A DNA stretch of 22,535 nt from JAZDKP01 sp043802925 (GCA_043802925.1 JAZDKP010000198.1:1-22535), one strand, 5' to 3'. Positions 1 to 7,915 are shown, counted from the first letter of the stretch. Notes: generated from the letters alone by a model not told the origin. Numbers and translations: made by a program.

Positions 1-835
1 GCATTATTCCTTCTTTGGAATAGCGATAATTTATTGCATGCCTAATAATACGCCGATCTGCACCGATAACGAATGCCGTTCCTTCGACATTTAAGAAGAG
101 CTTAATCGCTTCCAAATTATCAATTATGCGTTCGGGCGAACAGCGGTCAAGGTCATCAATCAATACGACTAGATTATCAATATCACAATCATCTAACATT
201 TTTTTAAAGCGGCAGCGAAACGATTTTACATCAATCATTGTTTCAACAGAATTGCTTTTTTTAATAAAATCATCCCAAGGCACTTTTATTTTATCAGCAT
301 CAGCATCAGCAGGAGCACTTTCATCTCGGTCTTTTTCATTTTTTATTCCAGCAAGTGCTTTTAATGATTTTGTAATCTCAGGAATTAATGACATTCCCCC
401 CGTGAGATACGCTGCGACAGAAGGAATTGCTATTTCTTTGAGACCGAACTTGGCCGCCTTCATCAAGTCAACTGATTTAAAAAGCTCCATAGCCTTGTCT
501 CGAACTTTTGGGCCAAACCTTTTATGTTCACTTAGCGAAAGAAGGACTGAAGATAATATCGCTGTTTTTGCATCCTCATATCCCTCAAATACCCACCCAT
601 TAAAATACAAGCATGCGATTTTCTCATATTTAGCTTTTTCTTCAGGGGCACTATAGTTGTCAGGGGACAAGTCCCTTTCAAGCATTCGCATAATGCTCGT
701 TTTCCCACCACCCCAATCGCCAAACACCCCAACTGTCATCGGCAATATCGATTTGTCTATGATCACCTTCTTTATTAAATCAGCATGAACTTGAAATCCC
801 AATAAATCTTGAATCGTTTCGTTATCAGACCACAT
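1..835 (-). CDS. KAP-family P-loop NTPase, C-terminus beyond window edge
   Basis: The gene is open from the ATG at 835 to the left edge, 278 codons. A ribosome site (AGGAG, about 5 bases before the ATG) supports this start. Visible motifs are a Walker A loop GDWGGGKTS at residues 39-47, a Walker B strand LVVLIDDLDR at about 222-231 followed by CSPERI, then LEAIKLFL and FVIGADRRII. This order is typical of KAP NTPases, STAND-related ATPases often carried by plasmids and islands and sometimes linked to phage exclusion or membrane-associated signalling. Between Walker A and B lies a weakly hydrophobic stretch (about 133-156), where KAP proteins often carry membrane helices, then an acidic Ala/Asp-rich linker. 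The C-terminal part that would define the effector is not in the window. Its AT-rich composition differs from the genes to the right and fits the island proposed from the tRNA fragment at 1410-1451. The family call is firm; the biological role is unknown. Confidence 0.9.
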   Translation of the reverse strand, partial: MWSDNETIQDLLGFQVHADLIKKVIIDKSILPMTVGVFGDWGGGKTSIMRMLERDLSPDNYSAPEEKAKYEKIACLYFNGWVFEGYEDAKTAILSSVLLSLSEHKRFGPKVRDKAMELFKSVDLMKAAKFGLKEIAIPSVAAYLTGGMSLIPEITKSLKALAGIKNEKDRDESAPADADADKIKVPWDDFIKKSNSVETMIDVKSFRCRFKKMLDDCDIDNLVVLIDDLDRCSPERIIDNLEAIKLFLNVEGTAFVIGADRRIIRHAINYRYSKEGIM

Positions 836-862
836 TGGCACTCCTATTAATTAGGAAGGCGC

Positions 863-1078
863 TCACAGCCTTCTCATCGAAAAATCATTATCTCCCTTGA
901 TGCCAAGCAAGGGATATTTTCCATACTTGAGATAGCTTGAGTCTTTTTTCCGATTATCCAACATTAGTTTAAAAACTAAAGACGCGAAATAATCTTTCAT
1001 CGAAGAAGTAGTTAGTTTTCGCGATTTATATCCGAGTAACATGCGAAACAATCTGGTCAATCTTATCGAGATAATCAT
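863..1078 (-). CDS. possible small ORF or gene remnant upstream of the KAP gene
   Basis: A 71-codon open frame ends 27 bases before the KAP start codon, in the same direction. The product is basic with a lysine-rich middle (residues about 30-60) and resembles no family I recognise. No convincing ribosome site precedes its ATG, and the frame is closed only a few codons upstream, so it is not the tail of a longer intact gene. It could be a small first gene of a two-gene unit with the KAP NTPase, a remnant left by island decay, or chance. The AT-rich composition makes chance open frames less likely than in GC-rich DNA, which is the main reason to list it. Confidence 0.25.
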   Translation of the reverse strand: MIISIRLTRLFRMLLGYKSRKLTTSSMKDYFASLVFKLMLDNRKKDSSYLKYGKYPLLGIKGDNDFSMRRL

Positions 1079-1409
1079 CGCGTTTATTCTATTCAGGTAC
1101 TAGGTTATTTCTTGTGCAGGCGTAGTTGAAGCAGATTAAGAATAGTGGATTGAAATAATGCGTTTGGATAGAAATTACAACTATCAAGCTTCTGAATTGG
1201 CACGACAGGGCTTTCTGAGCCACTCAAATCACCTCTAAACTGCCGGATAATGGATTTTCCTTTGCTACAACAACGATGGATTCTAGAGCGATCTAGGGAA
1301 AGGAAACATCAAACTTGAATGAATAAGCTTGAATGAGATTGTCTCTAAATTGTCCCTTGAAAAAACTAAGTGGTTGAAATTATATATAGATAGAGCCAAG
1401 AGCAATATA
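1079..1409. other. AT-rich non-coding end of the presumed island
   Basis: I see no supported gene here. The stretch contains two copies of the 9-base word CTTGAATGA at 1314-1322 and 1328-1336, 14 bases apart, about 75-95 bases from the tRNA fragment. Short direct repeats near an attachment site can be arm-type binding sites of tyrosine integrases, but two 9-base repeats alone are weak evidence. A frame on the plus strand that runs through the tRNA fragment (1329-1598) has no coding character. Confidence 0.4.
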
Positions 1410-1451
1410 TTCGTAATGAGCAGGTCCCCGGTTCAAGTCCGGGCTTTGGCT
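1410..1451 (+). other. 3' half of a tRNA-Thr(CGU) gene, probable integration att site
   Basis: The 42 bases fit tRNA positions 32 to 73 exactly: anticodon loop TTCGTAA (1410-1416, anticodon CGT, codon ACG, threonine), 3' anticodon strand TGAGC (1417-1421), five-base variable loop AGGTC, T-stem CCCGG, T-loop TTCAAGT, T-stem CCGGG (1439-1443), 3' acceptor strand CTTTGGC (1444-1450) and discriminator T. The bases before it do not supply the partners: ATATA stands where GCTCA is needed for the anticodon stem, and no GCCAAAG acceptor strand lies at the right distance. CCA is not encoded, and a T-rich tract follows. A 3' half starting exactly in the anticodon loop is what tyrosine integrases leave at the far end of an element inserted in a tRNA gene. 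The geometry puts the element to the left and resident chromosome to the right. Confidence 0.8.
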
Positions 1452-1469
1452 TTTTTCTTTTTCTCGCTT

Positions 1470-1513
1470 TTCGGCTGTAACAATCCATTTTATACGGTGT
1501 TATTGAAGCCGAA
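1470..1513. repeat. imperfect inverted repeat beyond the operon end
   Basis: Arms TTCGGCT (1470-1476) and AGCCGAA (1507-1513) pair, with an inner TAACA (1478-1482) and TGTTA (1498-1502) extending the stem across a small asymmetric bulge; the apical loop is 15 bases. It begins 16 bases after the stop codon of the last operon gene. On the minus strand the hairpin is followed by an A-rich rather than T-rich tract, so it is not a standard intrinsic terminator. It may protect the operon mRNA 3' end, or be a weak or factor-assisted terminator between the operon and the oppositely directed tRNA remnant. Confidence 0.45.
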
Positions 1514-1528
1514 CCAAAATCGCCGGGC

Positions 1529-3049
1529 TCACTTCACAACCCGAATTGTAAACGTCCTGATTCGTTTTCCTTTTCCATCCAAAACGACCGCGCAATAATT
1601 CCCCGACGCAAGCGCGCGCCCCCGGGCATCCTTCAAATTCCATTGTATTTCTTTTTTATCCAGCGAAAATTTTTGCAGGAGCCGGCCCGCCATATCGTAA
1701 ATAAACAAGGCCTCCCCATTTTTGAATCCCTCTGATGAGAGGGTGACATTGCCGCCCGTCGCGGGATTGGGAAAGACCGTGAGCACCCAGGTGCCGGGCA
1801 GAGTGACAGCCGGTTTCGCCGTCCCCGTACTGCCGCTCGTGTCAACGACCACCGGCGAGGTCACCGCCGTACCGTTCCAGAACCCGTAGATACAGCCATC
1901 CATGGAACCGATGACCACTTTCCCGTTGCTGATCGCCGGAGACGACGAGAAGGGCCTGTAGGAGGCGGGCCGGTAAGACCAGAGGGAACTCCCGTTAGCC
2001 TTGTTGTGGAAATAGACCGCGCAACCGCCAGTATCGTTGTTGTGCTCCGCGCCAAAGATGACGCAATTACCGGTTACGGCCGGAGCGGTATTAACACCAT
2101 ACAATCCGTCAGGATAGGAGGACCAGACAGCCATGGTCCCGAAATTCGGCCATGTCTTGACGTATATTCCCGCATTGGCGGAGGGGATCAGAATCATGCC
2201 GGAAGCGGTGTCAACCGACACCCCGGAACGGCTCGCACCGCCGGTCCCCAGGAAGTCGAATTCCCTGCTTTTGACGCCGGTGTTGAAATCAAAGAGCGCG
2301 ATCGTGTTCAGCATTTCCGCTTCCGTGAAGGCCGTGTACACCGTATCGTGCCAGATCATGGGCGCGCAGGAAAAGCCGCTGTGCGTGGTGTTGTTCGCTT
2401 CGGCATTATGGACCACCCGTATTTTTTTGCAGTACGTTCCGCTGTCCTCAAGCCAAATCAGGTTATTGTCGCCGTCCGAATAGACAATTTGCCCTTTGTA
2501 CGCCGCGGCCGCGTGCATGATTTTATACATGGCCGTGTCGGTCCATTTGAGGTTTCCATTGAGATTCAGCGCGTGGAACACCCCGCCGAAGCTACCGAAA
2601 CAGACAACGGAATCCACAAGAAGGGGCGACGCAAAAATCGCCCCGCCCGCATTGTACGAGTTCAGCACCGAGCCGTCGGCCGCATCCAGCACATAAAAAA
2701 CTCCCGCTGTGGTGCCGACATACACTTTACCGCCCCCGATTGCGGGCGAACATTCATTGGAAACGCCGCCCAGGCTGCGGCTCCATGCCACCCGGTTGGA
2801 ATCCAGGTCCAGGCAGGCCAAAAGCCCCCTGCTGGAGAGAACATACGCCTTACCGCCGACAACAGCCGGTGAAGCCAGAATCGGAGACCCGAAATCAAAC
2901 CAGCCGCACAGGGTGGAAGGCAACGTGACGTTTTCCGCGAGATTGCACGCCTGCCGGTCAGACGTTCGTTTGTATTGCGGCCAGTCCGATGCGAAAAGGG
3001 CCGTTGATGCGCCCAGGATAAAACAGCAAATCCATGTTATTGATTTCAT
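1529..3049 (-). CDS. secreted PQQ-like beta-propeller protein with T9SS sorting domain (last operon gene)
   Basis: I choose the ATG at 3049 (506 residues) over the upstream ATG at 3082, because AAAGGG lies just before it, the signal peptide MKSITWICCFILGASTALFA starts there, and it follows the previous stop by 11 bases. The mature part opens with DWPQY and has repeated PQQ-type blades: ASPAVVGGKAYVLSS, CSPAIGGGKVYVGTT, ASPLLVDSVVCFGS, and near the end SSPAISNGKVVIGSMDG. Such BamB-like propellers are usually binding or scaffold proteins; no dehydrogenase cofactor motif is visible. The last 86 residues form the sorting domain, with VFPNPA, FIYDMAGRLL, ASGNYCAVV and final TIRVVK. Its N-terminus resembles the 6116-7915 protein (Q-aromatic, then QAC), suggesting paralogy. 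Ligand unknown. Confidence 0.85.
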   Translation of the reverse strand: MKSITWICCFILGASTALFASDWPQYKRTSDRQACNLAENVTLPSTLCGWFDFGSPILASPAVVGGKAYVLSSRGLLACLDLDSNRVAWSRSLGGVSNECSPAIGGGKVYVGTTAGVFYVLDAADGSVLNSYNAGGAIFASPLLVDSVVCFGSFGGVFHALNLNGNLKWTDTAMYKIMHAAAAYKGQIVYSDGDNNLIWLEDSGTYCKKIRVVHNAEANNTTHSGFSCAPMIWHDTVYTAFTEAEMLNTIALFDFNTGVKSREFDFLGTGGASRSGVSVDTASGMILIPSANAGIYVKTWPNFGTMAVWSSYPDGLYGVNTAPAVTGNCVIFGAEHNNDTGGCAVYFHNKANGSSLWSYRPASYRPFSSSPAISNGKVVIGSMDGCIYGFWNGTAVTSPVVVDTSGSTGTAKPAVTLPGTWVLTVFPNPATGGNVTLSSEGFKNGEALFIYDMAGRLLQKFSLDKKEIQWNLKDARGRALASGNYCAVVLDGKGKRIRTFTIRVVK

Positions 3050-3060
3050 GGAACACCCTT

Positions 3061-4335
3061 TCATTGCGCGTTCTCGAAACAATAAATGAGACCTTCCGTA
3101 CCGCCTGCGAGATAAAGTTTATCGTAGGCGATTGCCATGGAAGCGCAGTGATTGGCGCAATCATGAAAGGACCAAGCCAGGTTTCCCGCTTCGTCCACGG
3201 CAACAATCTGATGGCCGGCGTCGACCGTAGAGTTTACGTTGGGACTTCCGAATGCGTTATAAACGTACCCATTGGCGGCTGTGGGAGCGGAACAACCCGA
3301 ACTGGCCCCCTTGTTGTACATGGAGGCAAAGGGCGCCGCGGCCCCGGTTGAAAGGAAATAAGGAGTCGCAAAGCCGCCGTAACTCCGGCTGTAATATTTT
3401 CCGTTCATTATCGGGAATATTTTGCTGTAGGGGTCTCCGCCGCCGGAAATAACCGGTGAACCATCCGATGCGTTGAGCAAACGCATGCCGCCCAGGGAAA
3501 GCACCATCAGGCTCCCTTGGTAATATTGAAGATTACCCGCCTTCCACCACACGTGTATCGAATCATTTTCCCACAGAAGTCCGCCGTTCAGGTCAAGGGC
3601 CACGGTGCGGCCGCTGTCACCGGGCGTTCCATCCCGGCCGTCGCCCACGGAGGCAAAGACCGTATCGCCAACCACCAGCAGGGTGGTGTTGTTGCAGGCC
3701 TTGGTTGACATGTTATGGACCCAGAGGGTATCGCCGGTAAGGGCATCCCAGGCCTGTACCTGGGCGACATGGACCAGTTCACCTAGGGTTTCGGTTTTTT
3801 TTCCGGTGGTTTCGCGGTTTGAGCAGAAGAAAAGTTTCCCCTGGCTGACCTGCGGAGAATAATGAATCCGGTGGTTGGTATAACCGACGTCCTTTTTCCA
3901 GAGCAACTGGCCGGTCTGCAAATCAAAACAGCGCAGGCCGGTAACGCCCGGATGGCCGGCGCTGTAAAAGGACGCATAAACGCGGCCGTTCCAGATGCAG
4001 GGACCCGTCTCGGTCATCCCCACGGAATGGGCCGCCATCCGCTGGACGAAATAACGCCATTTGATTTCACCGGTATTCGCGTTGTAGCAGAAAAGATAAC
4101 CGTCGCGGCTCTGGGCGACCACGCAGCTCTCGGCAATGACCGGGCCCGCCTTGAAGGAGCCGGGTACACTGACCGCCCACTTGACCTTGAGAGGGGGCGT
4201 TAACACCGTGGTCGCTGAAAAGCCGGTATGGTTGATATTATTGATGATGGGCCATTCAGAGGGGTTCTGCCCAAAGGCAAATACAGCAAAACAGAAAAGA
4301 AATATGAAACCCAATAAGGAACGGGTATTTTTCAT
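3061..4335 (-). CDS. secreted PQQ-like beta-propeller protein without sorting domain
   Basis: The start is the ATG at 4335 (424 residues), because AAGGAGAG lies 6 bases before it; an ATG five codons earlier lacks this spacing. The signal peptide runs through LLGFIFLFCFAVFAFGQ, with no lipobox cysteine. Blades with the PQQ-repeat pattern follow: AGPVIAESCVVAQSRDGYLF with TGEIKWRY, TGPCIWNGRVYASF with TGQLLWKK, YSPQVSQGKLFFCS with TGDTLW, and a last blade AIAYDKLYLAGGTEGLIYC. The chain then stops with FENAQ, so the C-terminal sorting domain of every other protein in the operon is missing. There is no stop-codon or frameshift sign of a lost domain; the next gene starts 11 bases later. It may stay in the periplasm or bind an exported partner. 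A structural or ligand-binding role is likelier than an enzyme, but this is inference. Confidence 0.83.
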   Translation of the reverse strand: MKNTRSLLGFIFLFCFAVFAFGQNPSEWPIINNINHTGFSATTVLTPPLKVKWAVSVPGSFKAGPVIAESCVVAQSRDGYLFCYNANTGEIKWRYFVQRMAAHSVGMTETGPCIWNGRVYASFYSAGHPGVTGLRCFDLQTGQLLWKKDVGYTNHRIHYSPQVSQGKLFFCSNRETTGKKTETLGELVHVAQVQAWDALTGDTLWVHNMSTKACNNTTLLVVGDTVFASVGDGRDGTPGDSGRTVALDLNGGLLWENDSIHVWWKAGNLQYYQGSLMVLSLGGMRLLNASDGSPVISGGGDPYSKIFPIMNGKYYSRSYGGFATPYFLSTGAAAPFASMYNKGASSGCSAPTAANGYVYNAFGSPNVNSTVDAGHQIVAVDEAGNLAWSFHDCANHCASMAIAYDKLYLAGGTEGLIYCFENAQ

Positions 4336-4369
4336 GAAGCTCTCCTTCACTAAAACATTTATCCGGAAG

Positions 4370-6103
4370 CTACTTCAGAAGGACCGCCCGGGTCTCGTAT
4401 TTTCTGTTCCCTATTGTCAGGCGAACGATATAGACCCCTGAAGGCAGCCGGCCCGCGTCCCACACAACCCCGCAACGCAGTTCAGCCGGTGACAGGGCCA
4501 TGTCCGCCACTCGGCGCCCGGCGGCATCGATGACGTCCAGCCGGAGCTTGGAAAAGATTGCGGCAGTCGCGGACAGCCCGCTTGTGAAAATGCGGAAGCG
4601 CGGGTTGGCCGGATTCGGCGATACACTCAGACGTATCACGCCGGGATTGTCCAAGCCAATAATACTTTCTGTAATAGTCGACGACGTATCCACTGGAAAA
4701 CGGTAAAAAGTAAGCGCACCTATCCCGCGTCCGTTCCGCAGCCACGGCCCAGCGATATAACTGGAATGGGGCAGATAGGTGATTTTCGTAGCCGTGGTGG
4801 GGCGGGACAGCTTCAGAATTATTTTATTTTCGGTTGGCACAGCATAGCCGGAGTCCACTTCGTCGTTGATACCCATGGCTGTCGTGTCTTCCAGGTAAAA
4901 ATAGTTCTTCATCCGGTAATAGGTGATTGTGGTGTTCCAGACTGTGAACGTATCGGCCTTCCATACTACGGGCTGGTCAAACACCAGCGCGACCTCATCT
5001 CGGTTGCTGTTTGTGAAATAAGCATGCTGGATATTGGGCGGGCTTACGCCCACGGTGTCTATCGAAGAAGTAAAATCATGCTTAAGGAGGTCATACATGC
5101 GCCGGGCGAATTCGCGGTAACCGTAATAATGGTAATGGCAGCCCCCGTCATGGTTGCGGACATCGGCCGTGGTCATGACCCGGACGTCCGGGTATGTTTC
5201 CTGAAATGCCCGCTGCGCTTCCCGGACCGGATGGCCGTAGTTGCCGCAGCTGCTGCCCGGATGGGTTTGATAAACATAAATTCTCTGCAGGGCCGGATAA
5301 TCCTCCTTCCAGCTTCGGTAGAGCGAATCGAATTTACCGGCATAAGCCGCCCCAAGCGCCATGCTGAGGGCGTCGGACTCCCCCTGGTGCCAGAAAATCG
5401 CCCGGACCCGCTCCTGGAACCATGCGTTGCGGGCGCGGGTCATCAGCGCGCCGTAAAGATGATAGGTGTTATAGGGGCTGGGACCATAGCGCAGGTGGCT
5501 CTCAATCTCCGTGGAACCGAGCGCGCCGTTGATAATCGCCGCAGGGACCCCCTGGGAATCCGTGACAGTCTTGCCCAGCCAGAGCCCCCATACACCCACC
5601 GAATAATCGAGGTACATGGAATCCGCGCGCGCGAGCCCCCAGCCGATGTTTGCGCCCCTGCGGAAGGAACGGACGTACTCGAACTGGAAGCTGACGGAAT
5701 CGTCGTAATCGTTGGACACGGCATTGGACTGGCCGGTGATGAGATACGCGTCGCCGCACACCACGCTGTCCGCCCGGTACACGGAATCCGCGTCTGCGAA
5801 AAGCCGGAGGGTGTATTCGGCCAGCTCTGCGTGAATCGCGGGATGGAGCGAAAACCGGGCGCTGCCCGCACTGTAAGACAAAGCGGTGGCAATCCGTTTA
5901 AAGGGCGTCCCGTTCCGGGTAATTTCAACGATAAGGGAATCGTATCCAACGGCGGTCACTGCGCCCACAATGGGCAGGCAAGCGGAATCGTCCGCCCCGC
6001 GCTGAAAAAGCTGCAGCTGAAGAGGAACGCTGTCCAGCGTGGCAATCTGGGCATAGAGGGAAAAAGAAAAGAGCACCAGAATGAACAGTGCAAAGCACTT
6101 CAT
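4370..6103 (-). CDS. secreted SASA-type (sialate O-acetylesterase-like, SGNH) carbohydrate esterase, copy 1
   Basis: 577 residues with an AGGAGG ribosome site 4 bases before the ATG and signal peptide MKCFALFILVLFSFSLYAQ. Residues about 20-115 look like a beta-sandwich domain. The esterase core follows: GDAYLITGQSNA (nucleophile Ser126), INGALGS (191-197), FWHQGES (238-243), and the acid/histidine block NHDGGCHYHYYGY (318-329). These are the conserved blocks of the SASA family, which includes acetylesterases acting on O-acetylated sugars. Compared with copy 2, one extra glycine separates Asp319 from His323, so the catalytic histidine could be His323 or His325. Residues about 352-480 form a further beta domain, and about 492-577 the T9SS sorting domain (SVSPNPANPRF, LPSGVYIVRL, final RAVLLK). 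It probably removes acetyl groups from a polysaccharide outside the cell. The substrate cannot be read from the sequence. Confidence 0.87.
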   Translation of the reverse strand: MKCFALFILVLFSFSLYAQIATLDSVPLQLQLFQRGADDSACLPIVGAVTAVGYDSLIVEITRNGTPFKRIATALSYSAGSARFSLHPAIHAELAEYTLRLFADADSVYRADSVVCGDAYLITGQSNAVSNDYDDSVSFQFEYVRSFRRGANIGWGLARADSMYLDYSVGVWGLWLGKTVTDSQGVPAAIINGALGSTEIESHLRYGPSPYNTYHLYGALMTRARNAWFQERVRAIFWHQGESDALSMALGAAYAGKFDSLYRSWKEDYPALQRIYVYQTHPGSSCGNYGHPVREAQRAFQETYPDVRVMTTADVRNHDGGCHYHYYGYREFARRMYDLLKHDFTSSIDTVGVSPPNIQHAYFTNSNRDEVALVFDQPVVWKADTFTVWNTTITYYRMKNYFYLEDTTAMGINDEVDSGYAVPTENKIILKLSRPTTATKITYLPHSSYIAGPWLRNGRGIGALTFYRFPVDTSSTITESIIGLDNPGVIRLSVSPNPANPRFRIFTSGLSATAAIFSKLRLDVIDAAGRRVADMALSPAELRCGVVWDAGRLPSGVYIVRLTIGNRKYETRAVLLK

Positions 6104-6115
6104 GGGACCTCCTGC

Positions 6116-7915
6116 TCAACGGGAAAGTAAAAACTTTTTGCTCAAAGATTTTCCAGTATGGGAAACACGGACGCAATACAGGCCATTTGGATATCGCTCT
6201 GCCTTCCAGATCATTCCCCCTTCGAGCGCAACAGGCGAAACCGTAAACGACGCTAATCGAACTCCCCGCACATTATAGATTTCCACGATGGCCTTGCCAT
6301 TGGTTTTAGAGTCGGCCAGACTGGAAAAGCTGGCGGAAATCCGTATGTTGGAAGCGGCTGGATTGGGCAAGACGGTGACGCCAAGGAAAGGATGGGAGAG
6401 GGTTCGCTTAACAAGAGAGCTTGTCCCTTTTTTAAATATCCATAGTCTGGAGAAATTATTGGCCGAGGTGACGGCGACATAGTCCGGCAGCAAGGTGACA
6501 GACCCCGCCACGCCGGGCACCTGTTTATCCGGTACCGGTTGAGGCAAATCCGTGAATGGATGGGAAAAAAGGGTTGTTCCGCTGTTGGCGTCAAGTACCC
6601 TGAAAAAAGAGTCGCACACGCAGTACAGGTAAGCCGTGTCGCAAGCCAGGCTGTGCAGGATTTTGTGGACCAGCGCAGGTTGATTCAAGGATTCAATGCT
6701 GCCGTGGGCATAATCGAAGCCTTGAACCGGAGAATGATAAAGAGTGCGGTGCGGAATAGGCCGTTTCCATCGGAGGACCCTCAGGTCGTGAGAGTAGGCG
6801 GTCAGGGAATCATTGCCTTGAACGTACAACCCCGAATCGTTGATGCAATAACTCAAATTTGACAACAAGGTATCCGAGCCAAGGACGATGGAATCGGTCT
6901 TTTGGAAATCAGCGGAGATTCTCCGCCTGACCAATTGGCGCTCCGAGAAAGTGGTGCGTTCGATGGCGTAAACATAATCCCCGCGAAGTGACAGCTTCAT
7001 CACAACATCCGTGGTATCTAGGGTTCCGCCGCTGGAAGTCTTGTAGGAGGTTCCTCCAATGGGACGGTGAACGTCATATACTTTTGAGTCCTGAATCTTG
7101 ACGCCGTTTGAATCGAGTATGATGTAACGCGAGGAGGCGTACGGAACCAATTCCTGTCTTCCGCTGAGAATGAAAAGCACGCAGCGGTTCTCGTCCCAGG
7201 CGTGGTCCAGCACTTGAAAGGAATCCGTTAATGCCGTTATGGTCTGGTAGGCGGAACCGTCCCATCGGAGAAAAGTCCCGGTATGCCAAGAGTAAGAAGT
7301 ACCCGACGCGCCTACATTTGACTGGTTTTTCCAGGCAAGCCCGCCCATCAATATACGCGACCCCAGGCAGCAATGACTCGCATTGAACCGGTTTTCCACA
7401 CTGCTGTTATCAAGACGATACGTGTCCCAGGCACTATCCGGATTGCTTGTCAGGCTATAGAATTGCTGCACATGAATCGACTGGAACCCGCGCGGATCAT
7501 TGTAAAATTGAAAACCCCGGGGATTCCCCAACCCCTGGACATATTGGATGGGATAGCACAATTGCGCGGTCCCGGCTTCCGGATCGATTTTCCATAACAC
7601 CTGGTGAACATTTTTATAATCCCGGCAGAATTTCAGATAAATATTCCGGTCGTCAGCCCGGAGCAGGGTGCCGTATTGGTACATATAGGAACGATAATAA
7701 AAGCCCCCGTAATAAGGGACGGTATCCAGATGTGTCAATTCCAGAACATCAACGGAATGAAGCAATTGTAATTGAGGTCCTGCAGAACCGGTTTTCAAAC
7801 ACGCCTGGCCGTCCGCCGGGCCGTGCCATTGCCCCCAATACTGATCAACGTCAACCGCCCAGACGGCGGGCATCAGCAGAAAGACACTGATTAGAAACAA
7901 TTTTGATATCGCCAT
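6116..7915 (-). CDS. secreted diverged PQQ-like propeller protein with T9SS sorting domain
   Basis: The ATG at 7915 (599 residues) is chosen because GGAGGG lies about 5 bases before it and the signal peptide MAISKLFLISVFLLMPAVWA begins there; an ATG eight codons upstream would give a poor n-region. The mature N-terminus has YWGQWHGPADGQACL, close to the W-x-Q-W-x-GP opening of PQQ-type propellers and to the DWPQY...QACN start of the 1529-3049 protein. The middle is rich in short beta strands with regular Asp/Ser turns and is probably a propeller, but blades are much less regular than in the two downstream genes. There are no Asp-boxes or clear catalytic motif. The last ~87 residues are the sorting domain (VTVLPNPAASNIRI, EIYNVRGVRLA, YPNGLYCVRV, final KKFLLSR). 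The exact role is unknown; a ligand-binding surface protein is a guess. Confidence 0.8.
   Translation of the reverse strand: MAISKLFLISVFLLMPAVWAVDVDQYWGQWHGPADGQACLKTGSAGPQLQLLHSVDVLELTHLDTVPYYGGFYYRSYMYQYGTLLRADDRNIYLKFCRDYKNVHQVLWKIDPEAGTAQLCYPIQYVQGLGNPRGFQFYNDPRGFQSIHVQQFYSLTSNPDSAWDTYRLDNSSVENRFNASHCCLGSRILMGGLAWKNQSNVGASGTSYSWHTGTFLRWDGSAYQTITALTDSFQVLDHAWDENRCVLFILSGRQELVPYASSRYIILDSNGVKIQDSKVYDVHRPIGGTSYKTSSGGTLDTTDVVMKLSLRGDYVYAIERTTFSERQLVRRRISADFQKTDSIVLGSDTLLSNLSYCINDSGLYVQGNDSLTAYSHDLRVLRWKRPIPHRTLYHSPVQGFDYAHGSIESLNQPALVHKILHSLACDTAYLYCVCDSFFRVLDANSGTTLFSHPFTDLPQPVPDKQVPGVAGSVTLLPDYVAVTSANNFSRLWIFKKGTSSLVKRTLSHPFLGVTVLPNPAASNIRISASFSSLADSKTNGKAIVEIYNVRGVRLASFTVSPVALEGGMIWKAERYPNGLYCVRVSHTGKSLSKKFLLSR

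Noticed and set aside
126..656. 176-codon open frame on the plus strand
   Set aside because: It is antisense to the KAP NTPase frame, which has intact Walker motifs in order; the plus-strand product has no recognisable features.
532..732. 66-codon minus-strand open frame
   Set aside because: It lies in another frame inside the KAP gene, across the Walker A coding region, and has no ribosome site or family features.
1376..1451. A complete tRNA gene ending at 1451
   Set aside because: The 5' acceptor strand, D-arm and 5' anticodon strand are missing. A GCCAAGA at 1395 pairs partly with the 3' acceptor strand but leaves only 56 bases, too short for a bacterial tRNA.
2006..2872. 288-codon open frame on the plus strand
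   Set aside because: It is antisense to the PQQ-like propeller at 1529-3049; the composition reflects the opposite strand.
1529..4335. PQQ-dependent dehydrogenases
   Set aside because: The PQQ-type repeats are present, but the proteins are shorter than quinoprotein dehydrogenases and lack the disulfide-linked vicinal cysteines and calcium-binding catalytic residues of that family; BamB-like propellers fit better.
4766..6130. 454-codon open frame on the plus strand
   Set aside because: It is fully antisense to SASA esterase copy 1. Long antisense frames are common opposite GC-rich genes, and this one has no domain motifs.
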